From contig JAUVIV010000009.1 of the NCBI GenBank assembly GCA_030592575.1, forward strand, positions 1 through 43,013: a stretch of 43,013 bases of DNA, read 5' to 3'. This DNA is from a bacterium. GTDB lineage: Bacteria; Hydrothermota; UBA3073; JACQXS01. Shown here one piece after another: positions 1 through 8,004 of this stretch. Under the pieces are notes generated by a model. It was not told the origin of the DNA and ran no database searches. It saw nothing but the letters and a program-made list of their open reading frames with translations. The first letter of the stretch is position 1, and each line of letters begins with the position of its first letter. The translations under genes and the position numbers were made by a program.

Positions 1-564
1 GCTTCACCGATAGAAGTAGGATTTTATGATATAGGTGGTTATGCATGTGGTGTCTATGTAGTTGATACTCTTGCGTATGTAGCTGGTGAGTATAGTGGGC
101 TTCGCATTATAAATGTTGCAAATCCAGCTTTACCGGTAGAAGTCGGATTTTATGAGACAATTGGTCCTGCAAATGGTATCTATGTAGTTGATACTCTTAC
201 ATATGTGGCAGATAGCATAGGGCTTTACATTATTGAATATTATGGAGAACAAGGGATAGAGGAAAAAAATTGCTTCGCTGACACTCGCAATGACAGGTTA
301 AGAGTTTCTCCGAATCCATCTTTTGGAAATGCTGTGATTAAGTATGGATTATCGGAAAAGGCAGACATAAGCTTGAAGCTTTATGATATATCAGGCAAGT
401 TGGTTAAGACGATTTATTCCGGGACTCAAGAAAATGGTGAGCATACAATTAAAATAAATAATGTAGGAAGTAGGCATACTTGTTCCCTATCCAGAGGCAT
501 TTATTTCATTAGATTTGAGACAGGAAAGTTCAAGGCAACAAGGAAACTTACAATTATTCGTTAA
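1..564 (+). CDS. LVIVD-repeat secreted protein, C-terminal sorting domain (5' truncated)
   Basis: The frame is open from the first base, so the N-terminus lies outside the window. The visible part has two beta-propeller units of about 42 residues. Each carries the LVIVD-type pattern (VEVGFY, GIYVVDT, YVA, GL-I-). The two copies are very similar at DNA level, which suggests recent repeat duplication. From about residue 100 there is a type IX/Por secretion sorting domain: VSPNPS, then YDISGKLV, GEH and RGIYFIRF, ending in IIR. The family is exported and displayed or released at the cell surface; the function of this member is unknown. Two stretches look like translated intergenic repeats (269-297 and 463-492). 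A 172-bp gap separates it from etfA, so the two need not be co-transcribed. Confidence 0.8.
   Translation, partial: ASPIEVGFYDIGGYACGVYVVDTLAYVAGEYSGLRIINVANPALPVEVGFYETIGPANGIYVVDTLTYVADSIGLYIIEYYGEQGIEEKNCFADTRNDRLRVSPNPSFGNAVIKYGLSEKADISLKLYDISGKLVKTIYSGTQENGEHTIKINNVGSRHTCSLSRGIYFIRFETGKFKATRKLTIIR
269..297 (+). repeat. In-frame fragment of dispersed GCTTCG...CTCGCAATGACA repeat
   Basis: The stretch reads NCFADTRNDR in the linker just before the sorting domain. The bases match the reverse complement of the intergenic repeat at 22792-22866 and 27732-27806 (ATTGCTTCG, CTCGCAATGACA). It keeps the reading frame open. Confidence 0.6.
463..492 (+). repeat. In-frame palindromic element (VGSRHTCSLS)
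   Basis: A GTAGG...CAT...TTCCCTA element lies inside the sorting domain, between the GEHTIKINN strand and RGIYF. It is translated as VGSRHTCSLS, in the same frame as the elements in cysS (18072), thiL (32588) and the R-M gene (11667). It is diverged from the others, so this is an alignment by eye. Confidence 0.55.
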
Positions 565-601
565 TCGTAGTAGCGTTGAGGTTAAAAAATCCTCGGCAAA
601 T

Positions 602-620
602 GTGAGGGATAATCCCCCAC
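602..620. repeat. GTGGGAG-type small palindrome
   Basis: GTGAGGG and CCCCCAC flank a five-base loop with one mismatch. The same element occurs at 11149-11167 as a perfect stem, where a T-run follows it. No T-run follows here, so I call it a dispersed repeat rather than a terminator. Confidence 0.5.
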
Positions 621-660
621 GCTATTAAACTAAAAAAAGATTGATGTGAAAATTATAAGC

Positions 661-688
661 TTGATTTTCTTGATAACACTCTTATAAA
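661..688 (+). promoter_or_regulatory. Putative promoter of etfA
   Basis: TTGATT at 661-666 and TATAAA at 683-688 are separated by 16 bp. The distance to the etfA ATG leaves a leader of about 40 nt that carries the AGGAGG site at 726-731. The call rests on hexamer match and spacing only. Confidence 0.45.
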
Positions 689-736
689 AAGAGAATCTTT
701 GTGTTTAATGTTGATTTTAAAAAATAGGAGGAAACA

Positions 737-1711
737 ATGAAAAAGATATTTGTTCTTGTTGAACATAGACAAGGTGAAATTAGGGATATAACTTACGAAC
801 TTCTTACCAAAGGGAGAGACCTTGCAAGTAAATTAAACGGAGAACTTACTGCTTTATTATTAGGTGATAACACCAGTCAGTTTACCGAAAAACTTAAATC
901 TTGTGCTCATCATATTCTTACAGTTGAGCAGGCGATTTTACAAAACTTTAATGCCGAATCTTACCAGCTCGTGCTCTCGGAGATAATAAAAAAAGAATCT
1001 CCTTGGCTGACACTGATTGGAAATACTGCATCCGGAATGGATCTTGCTCCTGCTCTCGCTCAAGAACTTGGAACTCCATTTACTACTGACTGTGTGGAAA
1101 TTGAGATTGAAAATGACGAGCTAATTCCAACTCGTCAAATGTATGGTGGCAAACTGGATGCTAAATATAAAATGCAAAAAGCAGACTCATATATTTTAAC
1201 AATAAGACAAGCTGCTTTTCCACAAGAATCAGCTAATTTGAATGCCGATGTTGTATCTTTTACTTCCCCACTCACTCAGGAACCGGATTATAGGAAATTT
1301 GTTGAATATCTTGAAGCTGCAATCGGTGAAGTAGATATTACTAAGGCAGATATTGTTATTGGTGTTGGTAGAGGTATAAAAGAGCAAGAAAATCTTAAAA
1401 TACTCGAAGAACTTGCGGATTCTCTCGGTGGGGTTCTTGCTTGCTCAAGACCTATTGTAGATGCTGGATGGCTTCCTAAAGACCGTCAAATCGGAAGTTC
1501 AGGCAAAACCATAAAGCCCAAGCTTTATATCGCTATTGGAATATCGGGACAATTCCAACATATTACAGGTATGAAAGGTGCAGATACTATTTTCGCTATA
1601 AATAAAGATCCGAATGCTCCTATTTTTAACGAAGCAGATTATGGTATCGTAGATGACCTATTTAAAATTGTTCCAGTAATAAAGAACAAAATAGCAGAGA
1701 TGAAAAAATAA
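737..1711 (+). CDS. etfA: Electron transfer flavoprotein alpha subunit
   Basis: The 324-residue protein has the normal EtfA length. The N-terminal half is the adenine-nucleotide-hydrolase-like domain. The C-terminal FAD domain is clear: GVGRGIK near residue 210, the SRPIVDAGWLP stretch, QIGSSGKTIKPKLYIAIGIS, QFQHITGMK and AINKDPNAPIF. EtfA with EtfB carries electrons between acyl-CoA dehydrogenases or similar enzymes and a quinone or ferredoxin partner. A strong AGGAGG site sits 6 nt before the ATG. EtfB, normally the immediate neighbour, is not next to it on either side. An iron-sulfur HdrB/C-like protein lies downstream, separated by the GxxExxY gene, so the likely electron route is Etf to that Fe-S protein (inference). 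Confidence 0.93.
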   Translation: MKKIFVLVEHRQGEIRDITYELLTKGRDLASKLNGELTALLLGDNTSQFTEKLKSCAHHILTVEQAILQNFNAESYQLVLSEIIKKESPWLTLIGNTASGMDLAPALAQELGTPFTTDCVEIEIENDELIPTRQMYGGKLDAKYKMQKADSYILTIRQAAFPQESANLNADVVSFTSPLTQEPDYRKFVEYLEAAIGEVDITKADIVIGVGRGIKEQENLKILEELADSLGGVLACSRPIVDAGWLPKDRQIGSSGKTIKPKLYIAIGISGQFQHITGMKGADTIFAINKDPNAPIFNEADYGIVDDLFKIVPVIKNKIAEMKK

Positions 1712-1733
1712 AGATGTAATTTATGAAGAGAAG

Positions 1734-2159
1734 ATGAAAACAGGAAACACGAACATCACACTAACTGATACACGAACAGGACACGAACAAGAAAAAATTC
1801 TTTATAAAGAACTTTCTTATAAAATCAAACAAGCTGCAATTGAAGTTCGTAAATATTTGGGTGCAGGATTTTTAGAAAAAGTATATGAGAATGCTATGGC
1901 AATTAAATTACGAAAAATGAATATTAAGTGCCGACAGCAAGTTCCGATAAAAGTATATTTTGAGAATGAAATTGTGGGAGAATATATTGCTGATTTATTG
2001 ATTGAAGATAAAATAATTATTGAGATGAAGGTAACAGAAGAATTACATCCGATACACTTTGCTCAACTAAAGAATTATCTTAAAGCAACACGATTAAGAT
2101 TAGGACTTTTGATAAATTTTGGTAAATCTTTTTTTGAATTTGAGAGAATTGTTTTATAA
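1734..2159 (+). CDS. GxxExxY family protein, PD-(D/E)XK nuclease-like
   Basis: The 141-residue protein carries the family signature GFLEKVY (G-x-x-E-x-x-Y) near residue 45. It also has a PD-(D/E)XK-type core: IADLLIED, then IIIEMKV with the E-x-K pair near residues 98-100, followed by HxxQLKNYL. Function in this family is not established; a nuclease fold is the usual prediction. The first 18 or so residues (TGNTNITLTDTRTGHEQ) are encoded by CACGAAC-rich repeat DNA, so translation may start later. It interrupts etfA and its probable Fe-S partner and is bracketed by inverted CACGAAC/GTTCGTG clusters, as an inserted element would be. Only a weak purine-rich site (GAAGAGAAG) precedes the ATG. Confidence 0.85.
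   Translation: MKTGNTNITLTDTRTGHEQEKILYKELSYKIKQAAIEVRKYLGAGFLEKVYENAMAIKLRKMNIKCRQQVPIKVYFENEIVGEYIADLLIEDKIIIEMKVTEELHPIHFAQLKNYLKATRLRLGLLINFGKSFFEFERIVL
1748..1788 (+). repeat. CACGAAC repeat cluster, left of GxxExxY gene
   Basis: Three CACGAAC copies occur at 1748, 1771 and 1782. They are the inverse of the GTTCGTG copies that follow the gene. The cluster lies inside the annotated N-terminus of the GxxExxY reading frame. Confidence 0.6.
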
Positions 2160-2160
2160 A

Positions 2161-2246
2161 GTTCGTGTACTGTTTGTGAAAGTTCGTGTTTATAAAATTT
2201 CGTGCTTTCGTGATAAAAAATAGAGAGTTGTTTTATCCAGTTCGTG
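2161..2246 (+). repeat. GTTCGTG repeat cluster, right of GxxExxY gene
   Basis: GTTCGTG occurs at 2161, 2182 and 2240, with related TTCGTG copies between them. The cluster starts one base after the GxxExxY stop codon and ends just before the promoter-like hexamer of the next gene. Similar GTTCGTG DNA occurs at 8487-8527. Confidence 0.6.
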
Positions 2247-2248
2247 TC

Positions 2249-2254
2249 TATAAT
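2249..2254 (+). promoter_or_regulatory. -10 hexamer TATAAT, 8 nt before ATG
   Basis: A perfect TATAAT ends 8 nt before the ATG at 2263, and no Shine-Dalgarno is present. The -35 is poor (TTGTTT at 2228, spacing 15). Transcription would start at or within a base or two of the start codon, giving a leaderless mRNA. This is inferred from spacing only. Confidence 0.4.
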
Positions 2255-2262
2255 TTTATATA

Positions 2263-3528
2263 ATGCCTAATAAAATTACTTTAATTCCGGAGATTAAAGA
2301 CGCTATTATTGAGTTGGGTGGAGAAGATACTTATAAATGCTATCAATGCGGAAAATGTATGAGTGTCTGTCCTTGGTCCCGAGTGCCTTCTATTGCATTT
2401 CCTACTTATCGGATTCCACAAGCAGTAAAACTTGGGATAGTTGCATCAAGTGAAGACACGAAAGAACTTGCCAAAGAAATAGAGGAAGTATTCAGATGTT
2501 GTGCTTGTGAGGGTTGTTTAAAAGAATGTCCACATGGAGTAAATTTACCTATCGTTTTTCGTGCTATCCGCAGAATACTCGTAGATTATGGTTCATACCC
2601 GGAAGAATTAAAAGGAGTTGTTTCAAGACTTTTCAGCACTGGGAATCCATTAGGGGAATCAAAAGATAAGAGAGCCGACTGGGCTTCTGAATTGCCAGTT
2701 CAGAAATTTACTTCAGATATGGACTTTTTATATTTCTCTTGTTGTATGCCGGCTTATGACCAACGAGCTCAAGGAATGGCAGTTGCTACGGCAAAAATCC
2801 TATTAAAAGCAAGAGTATCTTTTGGAATATTGGGAGAGTTGGAAGTATGTTGTGGCGAATCTGTTAGAAAAATCGGTGCTGAAAAGGTGTTTAAGGAACT
2901 TGCTTCTACTAATATTAAAACATTCAAAGATGCAGGTGTGAAAAAAGTCATAACTACATCACCTCATTGCTATAGCACTTTCAAACACGAATATCCTGAA
3001 CTTGGTGCAGAGTTTGAAGTAATTCATGAAACTCAGCTTTTTGCAAAGCTTATAAAAAATAAAAAAATTATTCCTAATAAAATTGTTAATGCAAAGGTTG
3101 TATATCATGACCCTTGCAATCTTGGTCGTCAGAATGAAATTTATGAAGCTCCGAGAGAAGTTCTTAAATCAATCCCGGGGATAGAGCTTTTTGAAATACC
3201 TAACTTTTCTCATAAATATAGCTTATGTTGTGGTGGCGGTGGAAGTGGAATTTTTATAGGTTGGGATATGGAAGAGCGTATAGCGAATGTCCGTGTCCAA
3301 CAAGTTTTTGATGTTTTCAAGACACAATGTTCTTCATTGGTTGACAAACACAAGACACAAGTTTCCTCTGACAAATCAACGAGTGATGATTCAACAAATC
3401 CCGAATTCATTCTTGCTGTTGCTTGTCCTTATTGTCTTCAGATGTTTGAGGATTCTGTCAAGGTTTTGAATCTACCGATTCAGGTGAAGTCAATCTCCGA
3501 ACTCCTCGCCGAATCTCTGTATAAGTAA
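2263..3528 (+). CDS. HdrC-HdrB-like iron-sulfur oxidoreductase (CCG domains)
   Basis: The 421-residue protein fuses an HdrC-like ferredoxin domain to an HdrB/GlcF/HdrD-like domain. Two [4Fe-4S] motifs are seen: C26xxCxxCxxxCP and C79xxCxxCxxxCP. Two cysteine-rich CCG modules follow: CCGES near residue 196 with SPHCYST, and DPCNLGR with CCGGGGSG near residue 322 and CPYC near 386. The family takes part in heterodisulfide, glycolate, lactate or Etf-linked electron transfer; the partner etfA is nearby. A hydrophilic Ser/Thr/Asp-rich stretch near residues 350-378, between VFKTQ and EFILAV, looks inserted into the second CCG module. No transmembrane segment is visible, so quinone reduction would need a separate subunit. 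The specific substrate is unknown. Confidence 0.85.
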   Translation: MPNKITLIPEIKDAIIELGGEDTYKCYQCGKCMSVCPWSRVPSIAFPTYRIPQAVKLGIVASSEDTKELAKEIEEVFRCCACEGCLKECPHGVNLPIVFRAIRRILVDYGSYPEELKGVVSRLFSTGNPLGESKDKRADWASELPVQKFTSDMDFLYFSCCMPAYDQRAQGMAVATAKILLKARVSFGILGELEVCCGESVRKIGAEKVFKELASTNIKTFKDAGVKKVITTSPHCYSTFKHEYPELGAEFEVIHETQLFAKLIKNKKIIPNKIVNAKVVYHDPCNLGRQNEIYEAPREVLKSIPGIELFEIPNFSHKYSLCCGGGGSGIFIGWDMEERIANVRVQQVFDVFKTQCSSLVDKHKTQVSSDKSTSDDSTNPEFILAVACPYCLQMFEDSVKVLNLPIQVKSISELLAESLYK

Positions 3529-3635
3529 TAGTATCATAAATTATATAGGGATTGAACAAACAAAAACCGCACACAGATTTCACAGATAAAACAGATTTAT
3601 ACAGAGAATTAATATTATTTTAACATTTAGCAGTT

Positions 3636-3724
3636 ATAAATCACACTATGGGGTAGATGAGAGCCCTTGCTATCATCCGGTTGAAGCAGAGGTTTCAACC
3701 TACCCTCTAATGACAATTTAAATT
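3636..3724 (+). repeat. About 90-bp dispersed repeat, inverse of 11175-11265
   Basis: The two stretches align over almost their whole length in opposite orientation. Shared words include ATAAATCACACTA, GAGAGCCCTTGCT, TTGAAGCAGA and ACAATTTAAATT. The core GAGAGCCCTTGCTATCATC is a palindrome that also occurs inside cmk (33799-33825). Confidence 0.8.
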
Positions 3725-3728
3725 CCTT

Positions 3729-3757
3729 GTCATTCTGAGGCGAAGCCGAAGAATCTT
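3729..3757 (+). repeat. GTCATTCTGAGGCGAAGC-type repeat
   Basis: The element reads GTCATTCTGAGGCGAAG..GAAGAATCTT. Near-identical DNA lies at 5810-5839, and a partial copy at 5770. Its reverse complement is the source of the in-frame TTCGCTAACGCTCAGAATGACAG stretch at 40374. Confidence 0.75.
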
Positions 3758-3850
3758 GTAATTTCTTGTGGGAGTTTATCTTGATATGAAAAATGAGACT
3801 CTTTACTTCAAAAGCTACTGGTTCTAATCTATGGCTAAATTATAGAGTAC

Positions 3851-5452
3851 TTATTTCATTACTATGAATTTCTTTACCAATTGTTCATTTTCACTCTTTA
3901 GTATGCAGAAATATATTCCACCACTTATATTATCAGTTTTCCAATAAACTGTATATTCTCCGGGTGATTTTATCTCTTTTACTAATTCATCTATTTTTCT
4001 TCCTCCAATATCATAAATCTCAAGAGAGACTTTGCTCTTGGCGGATAGATAATAGCTAATGGTTGTAGAGTGAATAAACGGATTAGGAGAAATTTCTAAT
4101 TTTGTAGTTTTTATTTCTAACTTTTTATCTTCTTCAATTCCTTGTGGGTCTTCACAAATCTGTGTAAGCCATGTATTGTGTGATTCCCAGCTAAAAGGTT
4201 CATTTGTCGGTACTGATAAATCCGGATTTATTCCTGTGATGTGATAAAGATGTCCCGAAAACCTATTTTTATCACAATTCGCCCACGAAGTATCTTCTAC
4301 AAGAGCTATTCCTTTGTCCTTATAAATAGCTACCATCTCAATTTTTCCATCTCCATTTATATCAGCTACAGCTACGCCATGTTCATTACAAGTTGCAGTT
4401 GTGAAGTCAGTATTTTCATAAAGTATTGCGCCAGTTATTCCGTCATATATTCGCAACCATTCAGTGCCTTGCCACAATACATCTTTATCTCCGTCACCAT
4501 CTATATCGCAAATTACGGGAGTTCCTCCATCTGTGCTGCTATTGTCTATAGCTTCAGCTGTCCAAACTACAGTAGGAACAAGAGTTCCATTATCTCTAAA
4601 AACATAAATGGATTCAGCTTCTTGGCAGTATGTTACGATTTCTGTAAATCCATCATTATCAATATCAGCAATTGCAGAAGTACTGTGGGAAGAAAGTCCG
4701 TAATGCCATTTAAGCGTTCCATCTGCTTCAAAACACCAATCTCCGAACACAACTTCAGGGGTACTATCAAGGTCTACATCACATATTGATGGCGATACTC
4801 CACTGCAAGTATGCCAATGATTTGAAATCTCAGATGCCCATTTCCAACTTCCATCACTGCCTAAACAATAAAGTGAATCATCAGTTGAAAATAGGATTTC
4901 AAGTGCTCCTACTTTGTCTATGTTAGCTACTGCAGGAGAAGTGCCCGGATGCATTAGAGGAAGAGTGCTTGCCCATCTTTCAGTCCCATCGTTGTTTAAG
5001 CAATAAATGGCTGAACTGGATGCAACAATAATTTCAGGTGTCCCAATAGCATCAATATTAGCTATTATAGGGCTGGAACATAAATTGTTGTTTGTGCCTC
5101 CTCCAAAAGACCATCTTAATATTCCATTATTATTTAAGCAATAAACCTTTCTACAACAATCCATTACTATGATTGCCGGGTCTCCTATGTTACCTAAATT
5201 AGCTATTATTGGAGAAGAGTATAGTTGGTTATCTGCATTAAAAGACCATAGTAAATTTCCGTTGCTACTCAAGCAATACACATTTCCCGGTACAGCCGGG
5301 TAACTCGTAGCGAATATAATCTCAGATCCAGTTGATGCAGGGTCTATATCGACTATAGCCGGAGAAGCACAAATTCTTCCGGTATCAGGAGCAAAGTAGC
5401 TCCATTTTATTGATGGGGACATATTTATTAACAAGAAAATCAATAGATTCAT
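3851..5452 (-). CDS. Secreted FG-GAP/VCBS-like beta-propeller with sorting domain, copy 1
   Basis: The 533-residue protein begins with a short hydrophobic leader (LLIFLLINM). About ten propeller units follow with patterns such as SSPIIANLG, VYCLSSNGNLLWSF and EIIV. FG-GAP-like calcium-loop sequences are visible (DIDGDGDKDVLW, DINGDGKIEMV, DIDNDGFTEIV). The last 80 residues are a Por-type sorting domain: ISPNPF, YDIGGRKIDELV, GGIYFCIL and a basic C-terminus ending in KKFIVMK. It is probably exported to the surface; its ligand is unknown. A strong GAGGAGG site lies just before the ATG. It is a close paralogue of the gene at 5970-7610. Confidence 0.87.
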   Translation of the reverse strand: MNLLIFLLINMSPSIKWSYFAPDTGRICASPAIVDIDPASTGSEIIFATSYPAVPGNVYCLSSNGNLLWSFNADNQLYSSPIIANLGNIGDPAIIVMDCCRKVYCLNNNGILRWSFGGGTNNNLCSSPIIANIDAIGTPEIIVASSSAIYCLNNDGTERWASTLPLMHPGTSPAVANIDKVGALEILFSTDDSLYCLGSDGSWKWASEISNHWHTCSGVSPSICDVDLDSTPEVVFGDWCFEADGTLKWHYGLSSHSTSAIADIDNDGFTEIVTYCQEAESIYVFRDNGTLVPTVVWTAEAIDNSSTDGGTPVICDIDGDGDKDVLWQGTEWLRIYDGITGAILYENTDFTTATCNEHGVAVADINGDGKIEMVAIYKDKGIALVEDTSWANCDKNRFSGHLYHITGINPDLSVPTNEPFSWESHNTWLTQICEDPQGIEEDKKLEIKTTKLEISPNPFIHSTTISYYLSAKSKVSLEIYDIGGRKIDELVKEIKSPGEYTVYWKTDNISGGIYFCILKSENEQLVKKFIVMK

Positions 5453-5472
5453 ATTTTCCTCCTCTTTTTAAA

Positions 5473-5501
5473 AATATACTTCCTCAATTTGTTTTTGTCA
5501 A
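5473..5501 (-). promoter_or_regulatory. Promoter of FG-GAP gene copy 1
   Basis: On the minus strand TTGACA (5496-5501) and TATATT (5473-5478) are 17 bp apart. The predicted transcript start is about 14 nt before the ATG, leaving room only for the GGAGG site. The same promoter architecture is conserved at 7631-7659, which supports it as functional. Confidence 0.7.
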
Positions 5502-5969
5502 TTTGTTTTTTGAAAACTGATTTCTTTTTATTATATTCTTTGCCATTTTATTTCTTGAGGTTTGTCGTATTTTAGATTCATTACATCGCAAAGACACAAA
5601 GAATGCAAAGAAAAACTTTTTACTACGAGAGTACAAAATGCTGAAAACACGAAGAACAAAAACAGCACACAGATTTGCACAAATAAAACAGATTTGTACA
5701 GAGGAATAGAATATCAGGTAAAACAAAGATATACAGAAGATAAAAAGATTACAATTTCTTTTTTTTCTTTGTCATTCTGAGGCTTTCTATTATTTTGATT
5801 GAGTATCCCTGTCATTCTGAGGCGAAGCTGAAGAATCTTATAACTTCTTGTTTTAATAACTGTGGGAGTTTATATTGAAACAAAAATTGAGACTTTTCAC
5901 TTCATTCAGAGTAACATTAAAGATTACTGGTTGTTGAGATAGTAATCTATGGCTAAAAGTATAGAGTAC
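5502..5969. other. Repeat-filled spacer between the two FG-GAP genes
   Basis: No gene is supported here. Short open frames come from repeats of the CGCAAAGACACAAAGAATGC and CACACAGATTTGCACA types (about 5580-5705). CATTCTGAGG elements lie at 5770 and 5810-5839, and a GTGGGAGTTTAT half-element near 5862. The end of the spacer matches 3758-3850 downstream of copy 1. Confidence 0.65.
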
Positions 5970-7610
5970 TTATTTCATTACTACGAACTTTTTTACCAAT
6001 TGCTTCTTATCGCTTTTTAATACACAAAAATAAATGCCGTTACTTATATTATCAGTTTTCCAATGAGTTGTGTGTTCTCCTGGTGATTTTATTTCTTTTA
6101 CCAATTCCTCTACTTTCCTTCCTCCAATGTCATAAATCTCAAGGGAGACCTTGCTTTCGGTAGATAATTGATATTTAATAGTTGTAGAGTGAATAAATGG
6201 ATTAGGAGAGATTTCTAATTGTGTAGTTTGTATTTCTGACTTTTCACTCTCTCTAATCCCATGTGGGTCTTCACAAATTTGTGTAAGCCATGTATTATGA
6301 AGCTCCCAGCTATAAGGCTCTTTATTTGGGACTGATAAATTCGGATTTATTCCTGTGATGTGATAAAGGTGGCCTGAAAACCTGTTTTTATCACAATTTA
6401 CCCATGAAGTATCTTCTACAAGAGCTATTCCTTTATTCTTGTAAATAGCTACCATCTCAATTTTCTCATCTCCGCTTACATCAGCTACAGCTATACCATG
6501 TTCATTACAAGTTTGAGTTGTAAGTTCGGTATTCTCATAAAGCACTGTGCCGGTTGCCCCATCGTATATTCGCAGATAGTGAGTTCCTTGCCACAATACA
6601 TCTTTATCTCCATCTCCATCCATATCACAAATTATAGGAGTTGCTCCAGTTGTACCGCTTTCATCTATAGCTTCAGCTGTCCAAACTACAGTAGGAACAG
6701 GAGTCCCATTATCCCTAAAGACGTAGAGGGAGCCAAGAAACGAAGGTGGAAACATAGATTGGTAATATGTTACAACTTCTGTTGTATCATCTCCATCCAC
6801 ATCAGCAATGGCAGAAGTACTATGCGCAGGAAAACCAGCTATAGAAAAAAGTCCATAATGCCATTTAAGTGTTCCATTTGCCTCAAAACACCAATCCCCA
6901 AACACAACCTCAGGATCACCATCCATATCTACATCACCTATTGATGGTGATATTCCGCAGCAAGGCTGTATAAAAGTTGAATCATGGTAGGATGTCCATC
7001 CAATAGTTCCATCGCCATTTAAGCAATAAAGTGAATCCACAGTTGAAAACAGGATTTCAGGAGTTCCGAGCTTATCTATATTAGCTACTGCAGGAGAATT
7101 GCCCGGATGTATGTTAGGAAGAGAGACTTTCCATTTTTCGGTTCCATCATTATTCAAGCAATAAATGAACGAATCAGATGAAATAATAATTTCAGGTGGA
7201 CCAATGGTATCAATATTAGCTACTATAGTACTGGAACATACAGATGAACCAATCCCAGAAAAAGACCATCTAAATGTTCCATCATTATTCAGGCAATAAA
7301 TCTTCGCATTCAAATCTGTTATTATAATTGCAGGGTCTCCTGGAATACCTAAATTAGCTATTATTGGAGAAGAATATATATCATCCTCTGTATTAAAAGA
7401 CCATAACAAGTTCCCGTTACTACTTAAACAATACACATGCGATGGTGGTATAGGACAACCACCCGTAGCGAAGATAATCTCAGAACCGGGAGATACTGGA
7501 TCTATATCAGCTATAGCTGGAGAAACACAAACCCAACCGCCATCAGGAGCAAGATAGCTCCATTTTATTGATGGTGACATATTTATTAACAAGAAAATCA
7601 ATACATTCAT
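5970..7610 (-). CDS. Secreted FG-GAP/VCBS-like beta-propeller with sorting domain, copy 2
   Basis: The 546-residue protein is the paralogue of the 3851-5452 product and aligns along its whole length. It has the same leader (IFLLINMSPSIKWSY), the same calcium-loop units (DMDGDGDKDVLW, DVDGDDTTEVV) and the same C-terminal sorting domain (ISPNPFIHSTT, YDIGGRKVEELV, KKFVVMK). It is slightly longer through small insertions in the middle units (for example SMFPPSFLGS). GGAGAGGGG before the ATG serves as ribosome site. Having two copies, each with its own promoter, suggests independent expression and perhaps different ligands; which one is ancestral cannot be told here. Confidence 0.87.
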   Translation of the reverse strand: MNVLIFLLINMSPSIKWSYLAPDGGWVCVSPAIADIDPVSPGSEIIFATGGCPIPPSHVYCLSSNGNLLWSFNTEDDIYSSPIIANLGIPGDPAIIITDLNAKIYCLNNDGTFRWSFSGIGSSVCSSTIVANIDTIGPPEIIISSDSFIYCLNNDGTEKWKVSLPNIHPGNSPAVANIDKLGTPEILFSTVDSLYCLNGDGTIGWTSYHDSTFIQPCCGISPSIGDVDMDGDPEVVFGDWCFEANGTLKWHYGLFSIAGFPAHSTSAIADVDGDDTTEVVTYYQSMFPPSFLGSLYVFRDNGTPVPTVVWTAEAIDESGTTGATPIICDMDGDGDKDVLWQGTHYLRIYDGATGTVLYENTELTTQTCNEHGIAVADVSGDEKIEMVAIYKNKGIALVEDTSWVNCDKNRFSGHLYHITGINPNLSVPNKEPYSWELHNTWLTQICEDPHGIRESEKSEIQTTQLEISPNPFIHSTTIKYQLSTESKVSLEIYDIGGRKVEELVKEIKSPGEHTTHWKTDNISNGIYFCVLKSDKKQLVKKFVVMK

Positions 7611-7630
7611 TTCCCCTCTCCTTTTCTAAT

Positions 7631-7659
7631 AATATACCTCCTAAACTTGTTTTTGTCAA
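7631..7659 (-). promoter_or_regulatory. Promoter of FG-GAP gene copy 2
   Basis: On the minus strand TTGACA (7654-7659) and TATATT (7631-7636) are 17 bp apart, the same hexamers and spacing as in copy 1. The short leader with a purine-rich ribosome site is also conserved. Confidence 0.7.
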
Positions 7660-7705
7660 ATTATTTTTTCATCGAGCTTTGAAAAAGGTGTGATACATCG
7701 TAGAT

Positions 7706-7783
7706 TGTCATGCTGAACTTGTTTCAGCATCTAATAAAATCAATGCGTTACGAGATCCTGAAACGAGTTCAGGGTGACATAAA
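7706..7783. repeat. Inverted pair of CTGAAACnAGTTCAG elements
   Basis: The first half is the reverse complement of the second (CTGAAACAAGTTCAG against CTGAAACGAGTTCAG). A single copy of the element occurs in frame inside cysS at 17840. Confidence 0.75.
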
Positions 7784-7894
7784 AGCGATTTTTTAGAGTT
7801 TTTCTTCTTCCATTTGTCAAGTTTTTGTCAAGTTTTCCTGTTGACATTCTTTAGTTTCATAGTATTATTAGAGCCACAAAATGACACAGATAAA

Positions 7895-8004
7895 GATTAA
7901 CCACAAAGACATGAAGTCTCAAAGGACACGAAGATTTTATAAAATAATTCTCTCTTTTCTTTGTGTTCTTTGTGTCTCTGTGACTTCGTGGTTTTCCGTG
8001 AATT
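7895..8004. repeat. CCACAAAG...GATTTTATAAAATA...CTTTGTG hairpin repeat, left copy
   Basis: CCACAAAGAC, AAGTCTCAAAG and CACGAAG pair imperfectly with CTTTGTGTTCTTTGTGTCTC on the far side of a GATTTTATAAAATA loop. A second copy with the same loop lies at 9186-9270, so thiD2-thiE is flanked by direct copies. Confidence 0.7.

Larger units (their letters stand above)
3529..3850. other. Gene-free spacer with dispersed repeats
   Basis: The spacer lies between convergent genes and has no credible coding. It holds a CACAGATT/ACAGAT-type repeat near 3572-3606, the 89-bp element at 3636-3724, the CATTCTGAGG element at 3729-3757 and a GTGGGAG half-element near 3769. The last 130 bp resemble the spacer after the second FG-GAP gene (5810-5969), so the duplication of those genes included downstream DNA. 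Confidence 0.7.

Noticed and set aside
5484-5780. Two opposite frames of 72-80 codons between the FG-GAP genes
   Set aside because: They overlap the promoter of copy 1 and CGCAAAGACACAAAG repeats; low-complexity products without family.
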